Shown one piece after another: positions 23,750 to 37,673 of a DNA stretch of 64,000 bases. Source of the DNA: Pomphorhynchus laevis (taxonomy: Eukaryota > Acanthocephala > Palaeacanthocephala > Echinorhynchida > Pomphorhynchidae); NCBI GenBank assembly GCA_012934845.2, contig WNNJ02000053.1, positions 1-64,000 on the forward strand. Reading direction: 5' to 3'. The stretch's first letter is position 1; every line of letters begins with the position of its first letter. The notes beneath the pieces were generated by a model. The model did no database searches. It was not told the DNA's origin and was given only the letters and a program-made list of their open reading frames with translations. The position numbers and the translations under genes are program-made.

Positions 23750-24060
23750 AATCGAATAAATAATAGACGTTGTATCAGAATAAGCATTAGAGGTCATCAA
23801 GAGGAACTGCTATGCTATCAGGTTTAGGCCACTATTACTCTACCCAACACAGTAAAGAGGGCCAACTACGCGTTAATGACGTATTTTCTCTGATGAAATT
23901 TGTTTATCTAGTGAATAATTATCAAATACAAAGCATATTGCTTATTATCCATAAAATATTCGCTCTTAATCGTTAAAATTTATTTTTAATAATATTTTGT
24001 TGATTTATATTTTACTATTTTATATATGATTTTGTTTTAAAGGTAACCTAGTTTATATTA
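23750..24060 (-). repeat. PLE tail repeat with linked PLE 3' scrap, antisense
   Basis: The antisense tail repeat is at about 23750-23900 and keeps GTGTTGGGTAGAGTAA, CCTGATAGCATAGCAG and CTCTTGATGACC. Upstream of it in its own orientation, 23900-24060 matches the bases that precede the repeat at 6.2 kb and 58.5 kb. This is the third locus with the same junction. Confidence 0.75.
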
Positions 24061-25440
24061 TCCTTTTTATCAGGAAGAACTACCATATTATCTGGTTTCG
24101 GCCTTATTTAGTAGATTTTAAAAGCAAAAGTTTGTAATCGCCTCAATTTCTAGCATTTCTTTTAGAAATTTAAATAATTTCGTAAATTTTACGAATTTAA
24201 GAAATTTTTAATAATTTAATTTTTTAATCTTGAAATTTAAATTTTAAAATTTTAATTCTTAAATGTTACGATTGCCAGTAATTATTCATTTATCAACTAA
24301 TGTGTTTAATATTTTAACTTTTGCATACCTGCTATATATAAGTTCTGTATGATTATCGGTAGTAATTAAATGCTGTCATATAAATGGAAAACGTATTGCC
24401 CTCGTGGCGTACTTAGCAATCAGACAACATTCATATATGTTTAACTATAACTATCGATAAAGTTTATGCTTTTACACCACTCCTCTTGATTTACTTGCTC
24501 TAGTTTATGGTAGTATAAACGTGTATTTGATCGTTTCCACTATTTCAAAATCAGCAATTAAAATAGAAGTTATAGTGTTTTAGAAGTATTCGACTTTATA
24601 GAATCAAAAAGTTAACAAGTTAATAATTCTCTCATTTTAAGTCAGTGCTGCTGAATCTAAAATTTAATTTCTTAAGAGCCATTGAATTAATAGACACCAC
24701 ATGCTTCAAATGACAAGCAGATGCTCATTTTCATTATTTTTCATTACATTTCCAATTAGCAGCTAAGAATTAATTACTTAAATTGATAAATTGGCTATTC
24801 ATTTGCACTCATGATCATTCTAGTTCGACACATTGTTGCCACAGTGATCACTTTTCTATATTTTAGAAGATAACGCTCATGAAGTCGCCTAAGTTTACTC
24901 TAACAGTAATTCCTAAAATTAATGCTAGTTCGAAGAGTGTTTGCTTAATTCAATAAGATGGTAGTCCAGTGTATTTAGTGCAACGCCATTGCACATTAAA
25001 ATAATTGAAATGGAACTGAGTACACAAGATTAGTGTACTCAGCAAGTGTACTCCTAGTGTATTCAGCAAATGGCCGAAATTGACACGATCGAATATCGCT
25101 TTCATTTAGATACGTCATTTAAAAAGGAATTTAACTTTCATCCTTAAAATGTGTTGAATTTTCACTACATGCAATTATACTCGCTTTAGTAGCAACTTTA
25201 TGCTTTGATAAAAGCTCGAAATATTTAAATAACGAAATTTATAAGGTTTTACATAGATGAACTTCACGATTAGGAATATGTAATATCTTGTTTATAAGGA
25301 TTATGGCTAAAATACTATATTAAATAAAGATAATTTAATAAAAAAATATATAAAAAACTATATATCTAAATTATCTATCTGAATTGACAAATTATAAAAA
25401 TTGAATTAATTCAAAATTTATAAAAATTTAATAAGTAAAT
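24061..25440. other. Spacer without recognised features
   Basis: No gene or shared repeat seen. GTACTCAGCAAGTGTACTC and nearby bases around 25020-25065 form a short local duplication. Confidence 0.4.
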
Positions 25441-25469
25441 GATGTATCAAATAAGTGGTTATTATAAAT

Positions 25470-25545
25470 AATCATCCACTCATTTTATGTTATTTAAATA
25501 ACATAAAATAAGTGGATGAATTCTCATCCACTTATTTGTGGATGA
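25470..25545. repeat. 44-base near-perfect palindrome plus a partial repeat
   Basis: ATCCACTCATTTTATGTTAT is followed directly by the inverted arm ending ATAAAATAAGTGGAT, with one mismatch in the pairing. Half of it (CATCCACTTATTTGTGGATG) then repeats, giving a cruciform-prone cluster. Confidence 0.8.
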
Positions 25546-28500
25546 TTTAATTCTCTCGGTAAGATCCTTGTAGTATGAGATAAGGCATTCGATAAATTAC
25601 ATTATTTCTATATATTATAATGTTCATATCTTCCGTCGAGATGCTTTAATAATGTAAAGATTTATTTTATCGTGAATTAAGTTTTTATTGTATCATAAAA
25701 CTTAGTTTACTCAAATATGTAGGTTGTCTAGACAAGCAGCAAATTGCACTCACGGTATATTGCAATGACGCATATATTTATTTGTCCCTTCGCAATATGC
25801 CAGCCATTACACCAGAATATTGCTTGAAATATTTCCCTGTTTTAAGAAGCGAAACTAAATACTTTATAGGGAAACAACGTTTAGCAAAAATAATTGTAGT
25901 GAAACTGATATGCCGGAAAATTTCGAATTCAGATGAAAAATTGTGTTTCCATAATTTATTTTTCTGTCAATGGTTATAATACACAATGATCAGATTGCAC
26001 AACGTAATTACGCAATTAAGAAACTATTCAACAATATTTATGTCTTAAATTAATGTCTTACAAGACGTCTGTCAACTTAAATAATACAACGCAAAACAGG
26101 TTATTCCTATTGGACTTATATAGGTCTTTAGAAAAAATCATTTATTAAGAAATGATCAGGTAATTTTCGATTGCAAAAGTCCGCTAAATATTTGTGATAA
26201 AAAATCAAAAAATCCTCATGATGTTATCCTCTATATATTAATATATTATGTATTCAATTAATGTATAAAACTATTACTTAAAGTGTTGTTTCCTCTAAAA
26301 TCTCAATGTCGATGTTTGCTAATTTAATTTGTTGTTTTGATGACGATTTAAGAAAAGAACAAATTTTACAAAATGTAAAAATGTCGCAAATGTTGTATAA
26401 ATTTTGACATTTTAGCGTAAAAATGTTGCATATTTACGTATAATCGTATATTGTATATTTAAATAAATGTTAAAATTTTGAATGTATGGATGATATAATT
26501 TAATGATGTAATTAATTGTGATAAATAAGACGATAACCTTAAGTAAAACACGATAACTTAAAATATTGGCTAAAACGATTTACATGCTAGCTGTTGGTTA
26601 AATCTATCTACAAATTGTATTAAGCTTATCGGATTAAAATCAAATAGAATTAATAAAAAAGATGCATGTGTTACATTTGACATGTTACAAAACTTTTATA
26701 ATCAATAATTTTTATTAATTCATCAATTTTTGTATTTACTTTTTATTTTTAAAGAAGAAGAATTTGATATTGTATGACAAAACTAATGTATAATACGTTT
26801 ATTCAAAGGTATTATATTAATATTGGTATTATATTAATAAATATAATATATTATAATATTATATTATATATAATATTAAAATATATTATTATAATATTAT
26901 CATATTAATATTATATATTATATTATAATATATATTATAATATAATATATATTTTATTATATTAATTTTAAACCTAACATAATTAGATTTGCTGTTTTAA
27001 TTAAAATTTAAGTGATATTTAATATATGAGTATATCTGCATAATTCAGTTATATATAACTGAAATTTAAAGATTTATATTATAAATCACATGATGTACAA
27101 CTTTTTCTGTTACATTTAAAAATCTTAAATTTAAATATTTAATACTTACGTAATTATAATTTTAATCATTATATTTAAATAATAATTATAATTTATCATG
27201 ATTTATTGTAATTATAATTAAAATTTAAATGATTTATAATATATGTGATATATTAAATTACATCATGTCCAGCCTTCTCTGTATATTTATTCTCTGAATA
27301 AATAAAATACGCATGCATATTTTCCCAACAAATTGGGAAATTATATGTGTTATATCATCGTTCGATAAGTGTAACCTTTATTGTTTGAAATTGATTTTAT
27401 TATGAATTTTAAACTAACTTTTAAAAAAGGATTTTTTTCCACATTAGCTGGCAAATGCTCACTAATAAACCAGATAATGACGCAATTTCGATTAAAAATC
27501 ACGTCAACACTTATGATAAATGATCTAAACAAACTAGAACGGGTGCCGATGCCGAGTAGCATTTTAAAAATAGTAACTTAATATATATAATCACTTTCAA
27601 ACCGTTTACTATAATAGTTTTTGAAATAGTTGATCTTTTGAAATTTATAATATTGGATTTCTACAGCATAAATTTGCTATATCAAACGGATATGCAAGAC
27701 ATTTTGAACATTTACGTTTGATTATTAGCATTAAAGCAATTCTAAGTTGAAATGGGTATTAATTTTTAACTAAATTCTAAGTTAAACGGGACATTCATAA
27801 AACGATTAATCGGTTTTGCATTATGCTAAATTAATTGATAATTTAATCGATTGTATCAAATAGGTGAGACTGTAAATAGTGCAACTACGTGAGTTAAAAT
27901 CTAATAATTTATTCGTTTGTGGTGTTAAATTGCGGTGCAAATTTCAGTTAATGTATATTTTAGGTATTCTCAATGCAAAACTGCAAATTTTCCAATCATT
28001 AATATCAACGTATAGTGTGAAATTATGCACACAGCTCGTATCCACCAGTTGCTCTTTTATGAAAGCCATTTTAAGCAATAACCATACACGATCGACATAA
28101 AATTCTAATGGAAAATTAAATGGATAATTTTAAATTTATTCACCTAATTATCTGATATGATGTTTAACATTTTGCAGTTGGCTCGCTTTTTGAATCCATT
28201 ATCGTTTTCAACTTATTAAAGTTTTGCCCTTTCTACTGTAGAAAATGACGAAAAAACACATCTGTATAGACACAGTTATATTTAAAAGAGTTCTTTCAAG
28301 TAGAATTAATTTATACACATCGAAATCCATGAGTCGGTTAAAGCGCACGATACTTTTGTTCGGTATTATAACTATTCACTTTTAAGGGACCAGTAAAATT
28401 CCTCTATTAGCAGAAAATATATCAAGTACGATACTTAATCTTCAAATAATTTGTAGGCTTTTTGTCTAAAAGTTTATAATTTCGATACTATTCGAAATAT

Positions 28501-28860
28501 GTACAACTTTTTCATAATGGACAACATGGGTGAATTTCCGAAAATTGTAACTGGCAAGTTCTGTCTATACGATTTTTAAAAATTTCCTCTATATTTACTC
28601 AGATATGTGCAAATGTTGAATTGAAATATGAGTACCTAATGTATGAAGAAAACACTCGATAATTTTTAAATTACTATACATAATAAATTACTATATATTT
28701 TATAATAAATCACTATTATAAATTTAAGTTATTTATAATTATAATTAAAAAATTATTTAAATATTGTTGAATAATTTTTATGATTAATAAAAAGATTTTA
28801 AGTTATTATGTTTAAATAATAATTAAAATTATCTAATTAAATTATGTAAAAGTATATTTG
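25546..28860. other. Spacer without recognised genes
   Basis: Includes a pure TA/AAT low-complexity stretch at about 26815-26960. Overlapping short frames at 27350-27581 and 27879-28100 show no conserved motif. Confidence 0.45.
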
Positions 28861-28864
28861 TTAC

Positions 28865-29680
28865 AAATAACTATATTTTAAGTTGATATACCTATGAGGT
28901 CATTGTTACCATTGAAATTTTGATAACTATTTTTATTCTGCAAGCTACTTTTATCTATCTATAAGTTAACAGCTGTATTTCAGTATTGTGGATTTCATCA
29001 GATACTGATCCAATACCTACGTTTCTGTCTTTTTATATGATTTTGACTTAAATGACAAGCCAATTATATTCGTATTTGGTGGACCAGGCAGTGGAAAAGG
29101 AACACAATGTGAAAAGATAGCTAAGCATTATCAATACGCCCATTTGTCTTCCGGAGACCTACTACGTGATGAACTAAAATCAGGATCTGATTTGTCGAAC
29201 GAAATAAAAGTCCTAATGGAACAAGGGAAATTAGTACCCCTAGTAAGTTAAAATTATAAAAAATTCATAACAAATCAAATTGTCCGCTTTATTAACAATT
29301 AGATTTTAATAAACGACTTTCGTCTTACATTTTGCGAATTTAATTGTAATCATTTATGAATTCAATTTAAATAAGTGTTAGCGGGAGAAGTATTCTACCT
29401 TCAATTTGAAAATCTACCTATTTTTCCTTATGATGATTATCAAACGATCCATAAATAGTTTGTTTTCTTATTTTAAGTTGGTGTACCTATGCAGTCATTG
29501 CTACAATTGAAATTTTGATGACTATTTTTATTCTGCACGCTGCTTTAATCACATCTATAAGCCAACAGCAGTACGCTTCATACTGAAATGTTGCTTACTG
29601 ATGTTAGCTTATATATAGGACTAAAGCAGTATGCAGAATAAAAATAGTCATCAAAATTTCAAATAACTATATATTGTAAA
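28865..29680 (+). repeat. 390-bp repeat split by an adenylate kinase exon
   Basis: 28865-29030 is the first part of a unit, from TTAAGTTGATATACC to CCAATACCTACGTTTC. The unit resumes at about 29271 with TCCGCTTTATTAACAATTAG and runs on into a second partial unit to about 29580. A short inverted piece of the same repeat covers 29580-29680. The exon lies in place of about 30 bases of the usual unit. Confidence 0.75.
29036..29242 (+). CDS. Adenylate kinase exon (AK1/AK5 type), partial gene
   Basis: An open stretch with the nucleoside-monophosphate kinase N-terminal block: the P-loop [11 protein letters not shown] (29078-29110), the AMP-binding part [11 protein letters not shown], then [14 protein letters not shown]. 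This is cytosolic adenylate kinase 1/5-like, which converts ATP plus AMP to two ADP. The coding stretch ends in CTA|GTAAGTT, a good phase-0 splice donor at 29243. The left boundary is unclear: the frame is open further 5', and an AG at 29058-29059 would give a start at KP|IIFVF, but its pyrimidine tract is poor. No other kinase exon was found in the window. All key residues in this part are intact. Its position inside a 390-bp repeat unit means it is either a real exon colonised by the repeat on both sides or a captured exon. I cannot decide from this window. Confidence 0.75.
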
Positions 29681-30584
29681 TTTTATAATATCACATGATA
29701 ATGAATTATCTGATAGTTAATAAAGATAATGATAAAAATAAAAATAAAGATAAGATACATATATCTTCATAAAATAAAGATAAGCTTATAATGAACATAA
29801 CCTGATGATTAGATCTTTAACATAAATACTTAGTGATAGTTAAATTATTATTCAAGTTTGACTTTTGCATTAAATAAGAATCCTCAAAACTGTTTATATT
29901 TTCTATATAAAAAATATATTAAAATGTTCTGGAACGATCAAGTAAAATTGAAAGACAAAATTATTTTGATATTTTTCATAATATCAAAATAATATCATTC
30001 ATTTCACCGATTGATTTGCGTTATACTGTATGTTAACTATACTAAAAATATAATGCGTTCATATCTTTAGTAAAAATTGGCAGCATTTATTGTTTATTGA
30101 TTTAATTTATATTGAATTTAATAAATTGAGTTTCTTAAATAAATTAAGAGAGTTCAACCATTAGCGAAAATCAAAATATTATACAATGGATTACAATTAA
30201 TATTTATATAATTATCATATTAGTTTTTCTATTAGATATTTTATGTTATATATAAATATAAATATTATATATATTATAAATATATATATATTTATATAAA
30301 TATTAATATTTTATATTTTATATTTATTAATATTTTATATTTTATATTTTTTAATATTTTATATTTAGAGAGTGTATATTGTTTATATTGATCAACATAG
30401 TACTTTATGTTGACATAAGTAGACAAAACAACCAAGTATGTAACCAAATAACCAAGTATTGTCCAATCCGAGTTATCTGAATTCACTGTTATTTGAATTT
30501 CGTTATATTGTAATTTAAATAAAAATATTTATCGGCTAATGTATTTATAATAAGAAAATATATTTTCTTCCTATAAATTGTTAT
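29681..30584. other. AT-rich spacer with TATTTATAT run
   Basis: Low-complexity ATATTTTATATTT repeats fill about 30235-30365. No gene seen. Confidence 0.5.
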
Positions 30585-30850
30585 TTCGGGGCCGAAACCT
30601 GATAGCATAGCAGTTCCTCCTGATGACCTCTAATTCTTATTCTGATACAACGTCTGTTATTTATTAGTCAATTCATAAAAATGACGTTTATTTTAAATTT
30701 CATTTTTTTAACTTGATTTAAATTATTGAAAATCTAAAAACAATTATTAATTTTATTATTTAATTATTAAATTTTGATTTAGCATTATTATGTTTTGTTT
30801 ATTTTATAATTATATTAAATACGTAGACTCAGTTAGCTGATTTAATTTAT
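30585..30850 (+). repeat. PLE tail repeat, 5'-truncated
   Basis: Starts at CGGGGCCGAAACCTGATAGC and runs to the GTAGACTCAGTTAGCTGATT end. It retains an unmutated TTCCTCCTGATGACCTC and is almost identical to 6410-6690. Confidence 0.85.
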
Positions 30851-32883
30851 ATTCTTCTAAAAACATTAAGCGAAATTCTAAATGGTGATTTGATGTTTAT
30901 CATTAAGTCAGTGTTTTCCATTACTGTCAGTTAAACGTATTGCCAGCATTGTCTTGCCAGTATTAATCTTCAATTTCGCGGCATCCATAGATTACAACGA
31001 ATATTTAACAGTTTTAAAAAGTAATCTACTATTTTATCCATGTTCTTTCACTTATCTAAATTAATCGTACATTGCTTTCTCTAACTTGTCGAAATCAATT
31101 GTACGTTGCTTTCTTCCACTTACCGAAATCATTAGTCGTAGGATTGCTTTCTACCAATTATCGAAAGCAATCGTACATGTTCAATATCTTGTACAATATC
31201 TGATTTATATTTTAAGCTGTGATTGTACCGCTATATTATTAAACAAGTTTACATTATTTTTAGAGCAAAATTTAAATTATCAAATATCGGTGTAACGGGA
31301 ACACATCATTTACAATCCCTATTAAATGTCGATTTCCATTTGAAGTGTGTTTATTAAATAAGATGAATGTGCAAAAATTAATTCCAAAATTAAACATTTG
31401 ATTGTTTGTTTTTGATTAAAAAGAGAAAACCTATTTGACATTTAGATAATATTTCACGCGTAAAGCAATCACCGAATTCTCCATATGCATTGAGGTAATA
31501 AAACACAAGTAACTTGCACAGAACTAAGTTTGCTTTTCACAAGTGAGAAAATGTAAGAAAATACGGCAAATCGTGCTGTTTATTTGAAAGCTTTCTTCTA
31601 TTCTAAGTTTCATCTCAAAAGAAATCAAGTCGTGGAGTCCTTTTTATCCAAGAAAATAATATATTAAAGCAGATTCTGCAAATATGCTGTTTTTACTAGA
31701 AAATTGCCACTTCACATTTCTAACTTTTCATTGAATTTTAACTTAAAAGCATTGGATCATTTAGCTTTAAGCACTTCTAGGCTCATAGAAGACTTTTTAC
31801 TGTAAATATTTTGTAATTTAAATATAAAAAATCCAGCTTATTTACTTAAGGGTTATAATAAAATAAAATTGATATTAACTGTTTTGGAAGTAAGTAGACA
31901 TAACTGAAGGAAAGAAACTAAAGAGATCGACATTTTTATCTGTTGTACTAGAACAGTGCAAATTATGCCCAATATTATTTATCTTATGAACAAAATTACT
32001 GGCAAAGTATATTTGCTAAAGTATTATTTTTACTAAAATATATTGTCAACTAAAATTTTGTCGTATTTATATGGCGATAACATAATAACAGAAAAAATTA
32101 AATTAAAACTTAGTTGATCAACGAATCGCAACTTTCTAGAGACAGTTGCGTTTATATATGTTATCAGAAAATAACAGATGGGCGTAATTGAAAACATGTT
32201 GTTTGTCGTTTTATATTCAAACACGGTTGGTAAAAGATGTTTCTTTATGAAAATTTTTTGTTTTTAAGTTTTATCTATGCCGCTAAATATTTAAAATGAG
32301 ATTAAAGACACAATTTTATTTGTGTTACGACTTACAAATCCTAATTTCAAGATGAAGTCCAGTTAATTCAATATTTATTGTAAGGGTATTTTTATCAATT
32401 GAATTCAAGTATTGGTGCTTTGGACACTGCTAAGTCTTGACAATGCAGGTTGAAATATTGATTCTTGCAACTGCAGCTGCTGCTTAGTATTTTTAACGTC
32501 ATGTACTGAGATTTGCTAATATTACTTGTTGATTTTTGTCCCAAAACCATCAAAGCATAATTTTGATTTTTAACAATTGGTTTTTTTGTGTGTATTTAGA
32601 TAACTGAAACGAAATTAAAAAGTCGGACAAACAGGATTCCTTGCAAAACATGGCAGCTTGGAGGGACTAGTTGCTTAACATAGTGTGACAGTGTCACATA
32701 TAAAGAAGTAGGCATCCGTTGCCCTAATTCATTTTAAGTTATCATTCATTACCTATGTGTTAGTCTTAATTATTAGTGCATTTATTTAAAGATTTCTGCT
32801 TCGAAATTTTAATTGTAAAATTCTTTGAATCACATTTTGGTTAGATTTTATTTAAGTTACACTAAATATGCACTAGATTTTAG
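30851..32883. other. Spacer, upstream flank of a probable gene
   Basis: No coding sequence recognised. A plus-strand frame at 31086-31295 consists partly of a local repeat of CGTACATTGCTTTCT-like blocks (31065-31185). Confidence 0.45.
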
Positions 32884-33092
32884 ATGAAACTTGATTCGTC
32901 TGATTGTGATTTTTGCCTTCCTCCTCCACCAAAATTCAATCTTAGACCACCTCCGGCACCATGGAATATACCTGTAAAGTGTCACAGTATCAATTATGTG
33001 AACAAACATATCAATTTGCTAATAATTTGCATGGGCGTTGCATGCACAATCATCAGTTTAGTTCTTATCGCCGTCCTTGTTATCTACTATAG
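32884..33092 (+). CDS. First coding exon of a small single-pass membrane protein
   Basis: ATG at 32884, then 69 codons and two bases up to TATAG|GTAAGT, a consensus donor at 33093. The N-terminus has Cys residues and two proline clusters (CLPPPPKF, RPPPAPW; residues 11-27). A strong membrane segment covers about residues 44-68, followed by a Tyr/Arg junction. The absence of a signal peptide and a following basic stretch would give N-out, C-in topology. I do not recognise the family. The exon would join the candidate exon at 37337 in phase (two bases plus one complete an Arg codon). The coding case rests on composition, the splice site and the phase match, not on homology. Confidence 0.5.
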
Positions 33093-36000
33093 GTAAGTTA
33101 TCTTATTTCCATTTGGCTTTTGATTGATCGGAAATAAAAACAATTTTATAAATCACCAATCAATTTAAACTTTAATCTGTTCTACCTGAAAATCTTTGAT
33201 ATTTGCTATATCATAAGATTATTATTATCGTTAGAATATCATAAGATTTTCTTTTACACCACCAAAACTTTATATCGATTAATTTATTTACAAGTGAGAA
33301 TTATTTAGCAATTTAATGAAATAGATTACATGAAATTAATAAATAAATCAATAAATTAATATCAAATAATATAGTATTACTATTTATTAATAAATTAATA
33401 TCAAAGTACGCCACGGTTCGCTTTTATATAAAGTTTCTAAAATGTAGCCATAAAACAATGGAAAAAGCAGTTTTGATCAACACAACGAATATTTAATCAG
33501 TTATTTATAATTTAATTTACGAAAATATACTGGTGAAGATCATATAACTTTACATAAAAGCTATACAAAGATTTATAATTCATTAAAAGTTGAATAGTCA
33601 ATATTTGTGTTATATGTAAAAAGGCTGTAAACACATTGATGTACATTTACGCACAATAGTTCAAAATTCTTGTATTTTTAAATAATTCTGTAATATTTAA
33701 ATAATTTCACAGCAAGTGAATTAATTTGGGTTTAAATTCGTTTCAAAATTAGGATAATGTCAATTTACTACTTTTATAACTATGTGAAATCATTAGTGTT
33801 GTTTTTAAAATAGACAAATTTTGATTTTAATTAGAAAAATAATTTATCAAATTTTTAGCGTTTACGCTTATGTCTTTTAATGATGCTACAAGCAATCGAA
33901 ATATAAAAATAAATTTATTTGCACGTTGTCGATACCCTATTACGTATATGTATCTTACATTTGACGTTTAGCAGTCGGTAAATTTTTTTTGTTTAAATTC
34001 AGATATTTTATTAACACGTCATTCGCACGTTTAATACTCATAAAAAAGTGCACTTGATGGTAAAGAAAAAGGTCCTTAATGTGACTCATTGATTGTTTGC
34101 AAAATTGTTTGAAGACGTCAATAAAGCGCTATTTCACCAAATTCAAAAATAGCCCCATTACGGACAAAATATGCTCAAATGTTTAAACATAATTATATTT
34201 ATATTGAATGTGTTACTCAAGATTAACGGAAACATCTATGCATTTAACTGATTATACCTGACTGGTTATCTAACTGATTGTATCTACATCTAATTGTAAA
34301 TGACTAGATGCTTTGATGCCTCTTCAAGTATCTAGTCAAAAACAAGAAATTAACAGTAAATTAAATATTTCAAAAAATTAAAGTTTCAAAAGTTTTAAAA
34401 ATATATTTTTGTCATGAATGCCTCTAAGATCATAAACAATTTAATGAACTGTAAATGTCTTGAATCTGTAATCATTTTTGTGATTTCTAGGTATAGAAAT
34501 TAGATTCAGAAATGCCATGTAATGTATGCGGTCAGACGCTTTCGTAAAAGCTCTTACTGTCTTTTGGATTAGATTTTTTTTAATTTATGTACAAATCAAA
34601 TTATAGGTTACAAATTTGATTTAGCTTAGGAATGCATTACAATTTTTTATTTGTTTGGAATAACAAATAATACATTGTCGAATAACGAATAATACATTAT
34701 CGAATAAAAAGTATTCATTCCAGCAATAATATCGACATCATCAGGCATCGAAGTTGGAATATACAATCTATTAAGTAAAGCAACAAGTAAAGTCGCAAAT
34801 TTGATTTTATATGCAAATCAAATTATCGATAACAAATATGATTTTTAGCTTGGGAATTATAAATTCTTATTTGTTTAGTTAAACAGTTCTCACTCTTTAA
34901 AAGTAGCCGATGGAAAATTTACACGTTAAACTTGAGCATTGAAAATAACACTCTATATTACATGAACATTTATCTAGATTTCTTGAGCATTAAGAAAAAT
35001 GTTTTCTCAGGAATTCGTTTTTTTTTATTTGATGACAACACCCATTATGACAGGTTAGATTAAAAAATAGTATTTTTAACGTTTAAAAAATTAAATTTTT
35101 AAAGGTATTGTAAAAATAATATTTTAAATATTGAAGATAGTTTAAATATGCTTTTATAGTCTGTGATGCTTGTCATAGTATTTTTGTATCCGATCGCTTT
35201 TACATTTTATATTTATTATTAATATATTTGCAACAAAATTTGATTTTAATTGATCACTGAAACTTTTAATTATTCGAAATTATATAAATTTTATTTTATA
35301 AGATTCGACGAGGTTTTACTAATTAATAGATAAATAAATTGGTAGCTAATTTTAAGTTATTTAAATTATTAATTAATTATAAATTAATATAAATAAATTT
35401 TTAAATTATAAATCATATACATTAGCAATAGGGTAAGTAAATTTATATAACAATTAATCGTCAATCTTCGATGGCAGTTAATTGCGTCTTAGAATTCTGA
35501 AGAGTTTGAATTGACATTTTCTAATTTTCTAATTGAAATTTGATTTTAATTGACCGTAAAGTCGGCAGATTAAAATATACAAATATAAGTTGATAATTGT
35601 TAATTAACATTTGGATGAGTGGAATGCAGTTGTTGCTTTAATTTTTATGGGTGTTTGTCGCTACAAATTGAATAAAGAAACTCTAAGCTGATCCTTCGTT
35701 TCGCCGTAAGTTCGGCTGGTCGTTGGAATTTTTGCTACATGTACAAAGATATCTAGATATCATTGTGTCCAACAGCGATGTTCTCTCTGTATTGTGTTCT
35801 GTAGAATATCTCCATAATCAGCGAAATAATCGCAAAATAGTTTTCGTTTGGAAAGCTCCTTTCCTTAATTAGCAAGTACCGTACCCAACTGGACTTGTAT
35901 ACTCGTTTATCCTACTGATAAGACAATATGAAAATTTGATTAAAAACATTTCAAAAAATATTTTACTTTACGAATTTTGAACTTTCTTTTTTGAAAATTT

Positions 36001-37336
36001 GTTTAATTCTGCTCCAAAAATCCAAAATAGGTGTGCATTAAATATTGTTTAATGCATAAAGCATACTGTATAATGCATAATGTATGCGGAACTACATTTC
36101 AAACTTTCCTGTATCTCAAAAAGTTTTCACGTATTTTCACATAGAATTGACGGACTGATTGATCCTGCTCAAAAATTTTAAATTTAAAATAAATTAATCA
36201 AACTCACTCATTTAATGTTTATATTAAAATAGACTCACGATATAAAATATCCGTCAATGAAAGTTAGTCAAACAGTTCGTTATGTCGATGATGAAAACAG
36301 ATTAGCAGAAAAACTATAAAAATTGGAAAATAATTGTTAATATACAGCTGCTTTAGCTTGAAATGAGAAATTATAAACTCTTGCAAATAAAAACGAAAAC
36401 TGATTCAAAGCAGATGTCCACATATCGAATGCTGTAGGTAGTACATCTGTAACCTAGGGGTTTATATATATTCTACTAAGTTACAAGTAGTGCTAATATT
36501 GCGTCGGTATTTGTTTAATGATTTCTTTAATTAAAAATCTGTGAACAACAATCACTGCTGCCATTAGGCTAGTAATTTATTGGTTAGGCATGTGGTGAAT
36601 TTGGAAATATATGCCTTGAAGGTCAAGCTGCATGCAATTCAATGTCTGCATCAAATAATTAGGAACGCATGTGCGATATGTTTGTAATTAATCAAAACTT
36701 GTCAGCTTTCCTGCGTTTTTTATTTGCTTAGTATTAATGGCTTACCATCAAAATCTATACCTATTTGAAATAAATAAGTAATTGAAAGGCGTAAATGAAA
36801 GTAGCGGAAAGTTTGCTAACTTTAAACAATATCTGTAATTCCGTCTATTATTTTGAAGCGAATGCAATATAATATTTGTTTCAAATGCATATTATATTCA
36901 TTTATTTAAATGAGAAAATTTAAATTTACCAACTAATATGATATTTCTGAACCGCAAAATAACCGATCACGATCCTTGATGTGTAAAGTTCATGATTTAA
37001 AAAATCACGTTATTCACCATATTACAGAATTGAGCAAAATGGCTTTCACACAAATGTGCGTCTAACATTTAAAAACGGCATCTTTTCAAAAAGTGAATTC
37101 AAAAATTATATTAATATGATATATGTTCTATTATAATATTAATATATAGTATATTAAATAGTATATATTGATTAAAAAAATTAATTTTTAATAAATGTAT
37201 TTATTACATTTTAAAAATTTAAATTATATTTTAATATGTATTTATTATAAATATTAATATGTATTTATATATTTATTATATTTAATCATTACAAATTTTA
37301 AATGTCAATGTACAATTGTCAAAATTTTTAATTTAG
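33093..37336 (+). other. Candidate intron 1 of the membrane-protein gene
   Basis: About 4.2 kb of A+T-rich DNA bounded by GTAAGT and AATTTAG. No other gene or large repeat seen; the bases at 34740-34870 contain a short local duplication (GTCGCAAATTTGATT-like blocks). Confidence 0.35.
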
Positions 37337-37379
37337 GAGTGATCGTAATCGATTGACACGAAGAAGAATAAAAATGCGT
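37337..37379 (+). CDS. Candidate second exon, basic juxtamembrane segment
   Basis: 43 bases between TTTTTAATTTAG and GTAAGC. Joined to the previous exon it continues the frame as Arg followed by SDRNRLTRRRIKMR, a strongly basic stretch. That is what one expects on the cytoplasmic side straight after the membrane helix, and it ends exactly on a codon boundary. A 43-base exon is easy to imagine by chance, so the call depends on the splice sites, the phase and the fitting charge pattern. Confidence 0.4.
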
Positions 37380-37525
37380 GTAAGCTATATTAAAGTTTTA
37401 CATTTAAGAGATATACATACTTGTTAGATCAAATACCTTTTACATCTATATCAAATACTTTCGATTTTATTTTTTACAAACATAAGCCGAAATATTTCCT
37501 GTAATCAATATTTCCTAGTGGCAAC

Positions 37526-37673
37526 AATATGCAATATTACTACAGTTTCTAGTGTGCCTTCATCTGGCATTACTGTCACTGACCGATTTTATACTCTATA
37601 ATATGCAATATTACTACAGTTTCTAGTGTGCCTTCATCTGGCATTACTGTCACTGACCGATTTTATACTCTGC
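37526..37673. repeat. Identical 74-bp tandem duplication
   Basis: Two adjacent identical copies of a 74-base unit that starts AATATGCAATATTACTACAG and ends GATTTTATACTCT plus two or three bases. There are no differences between copies, so it arose recently. Confidence 0.95.
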
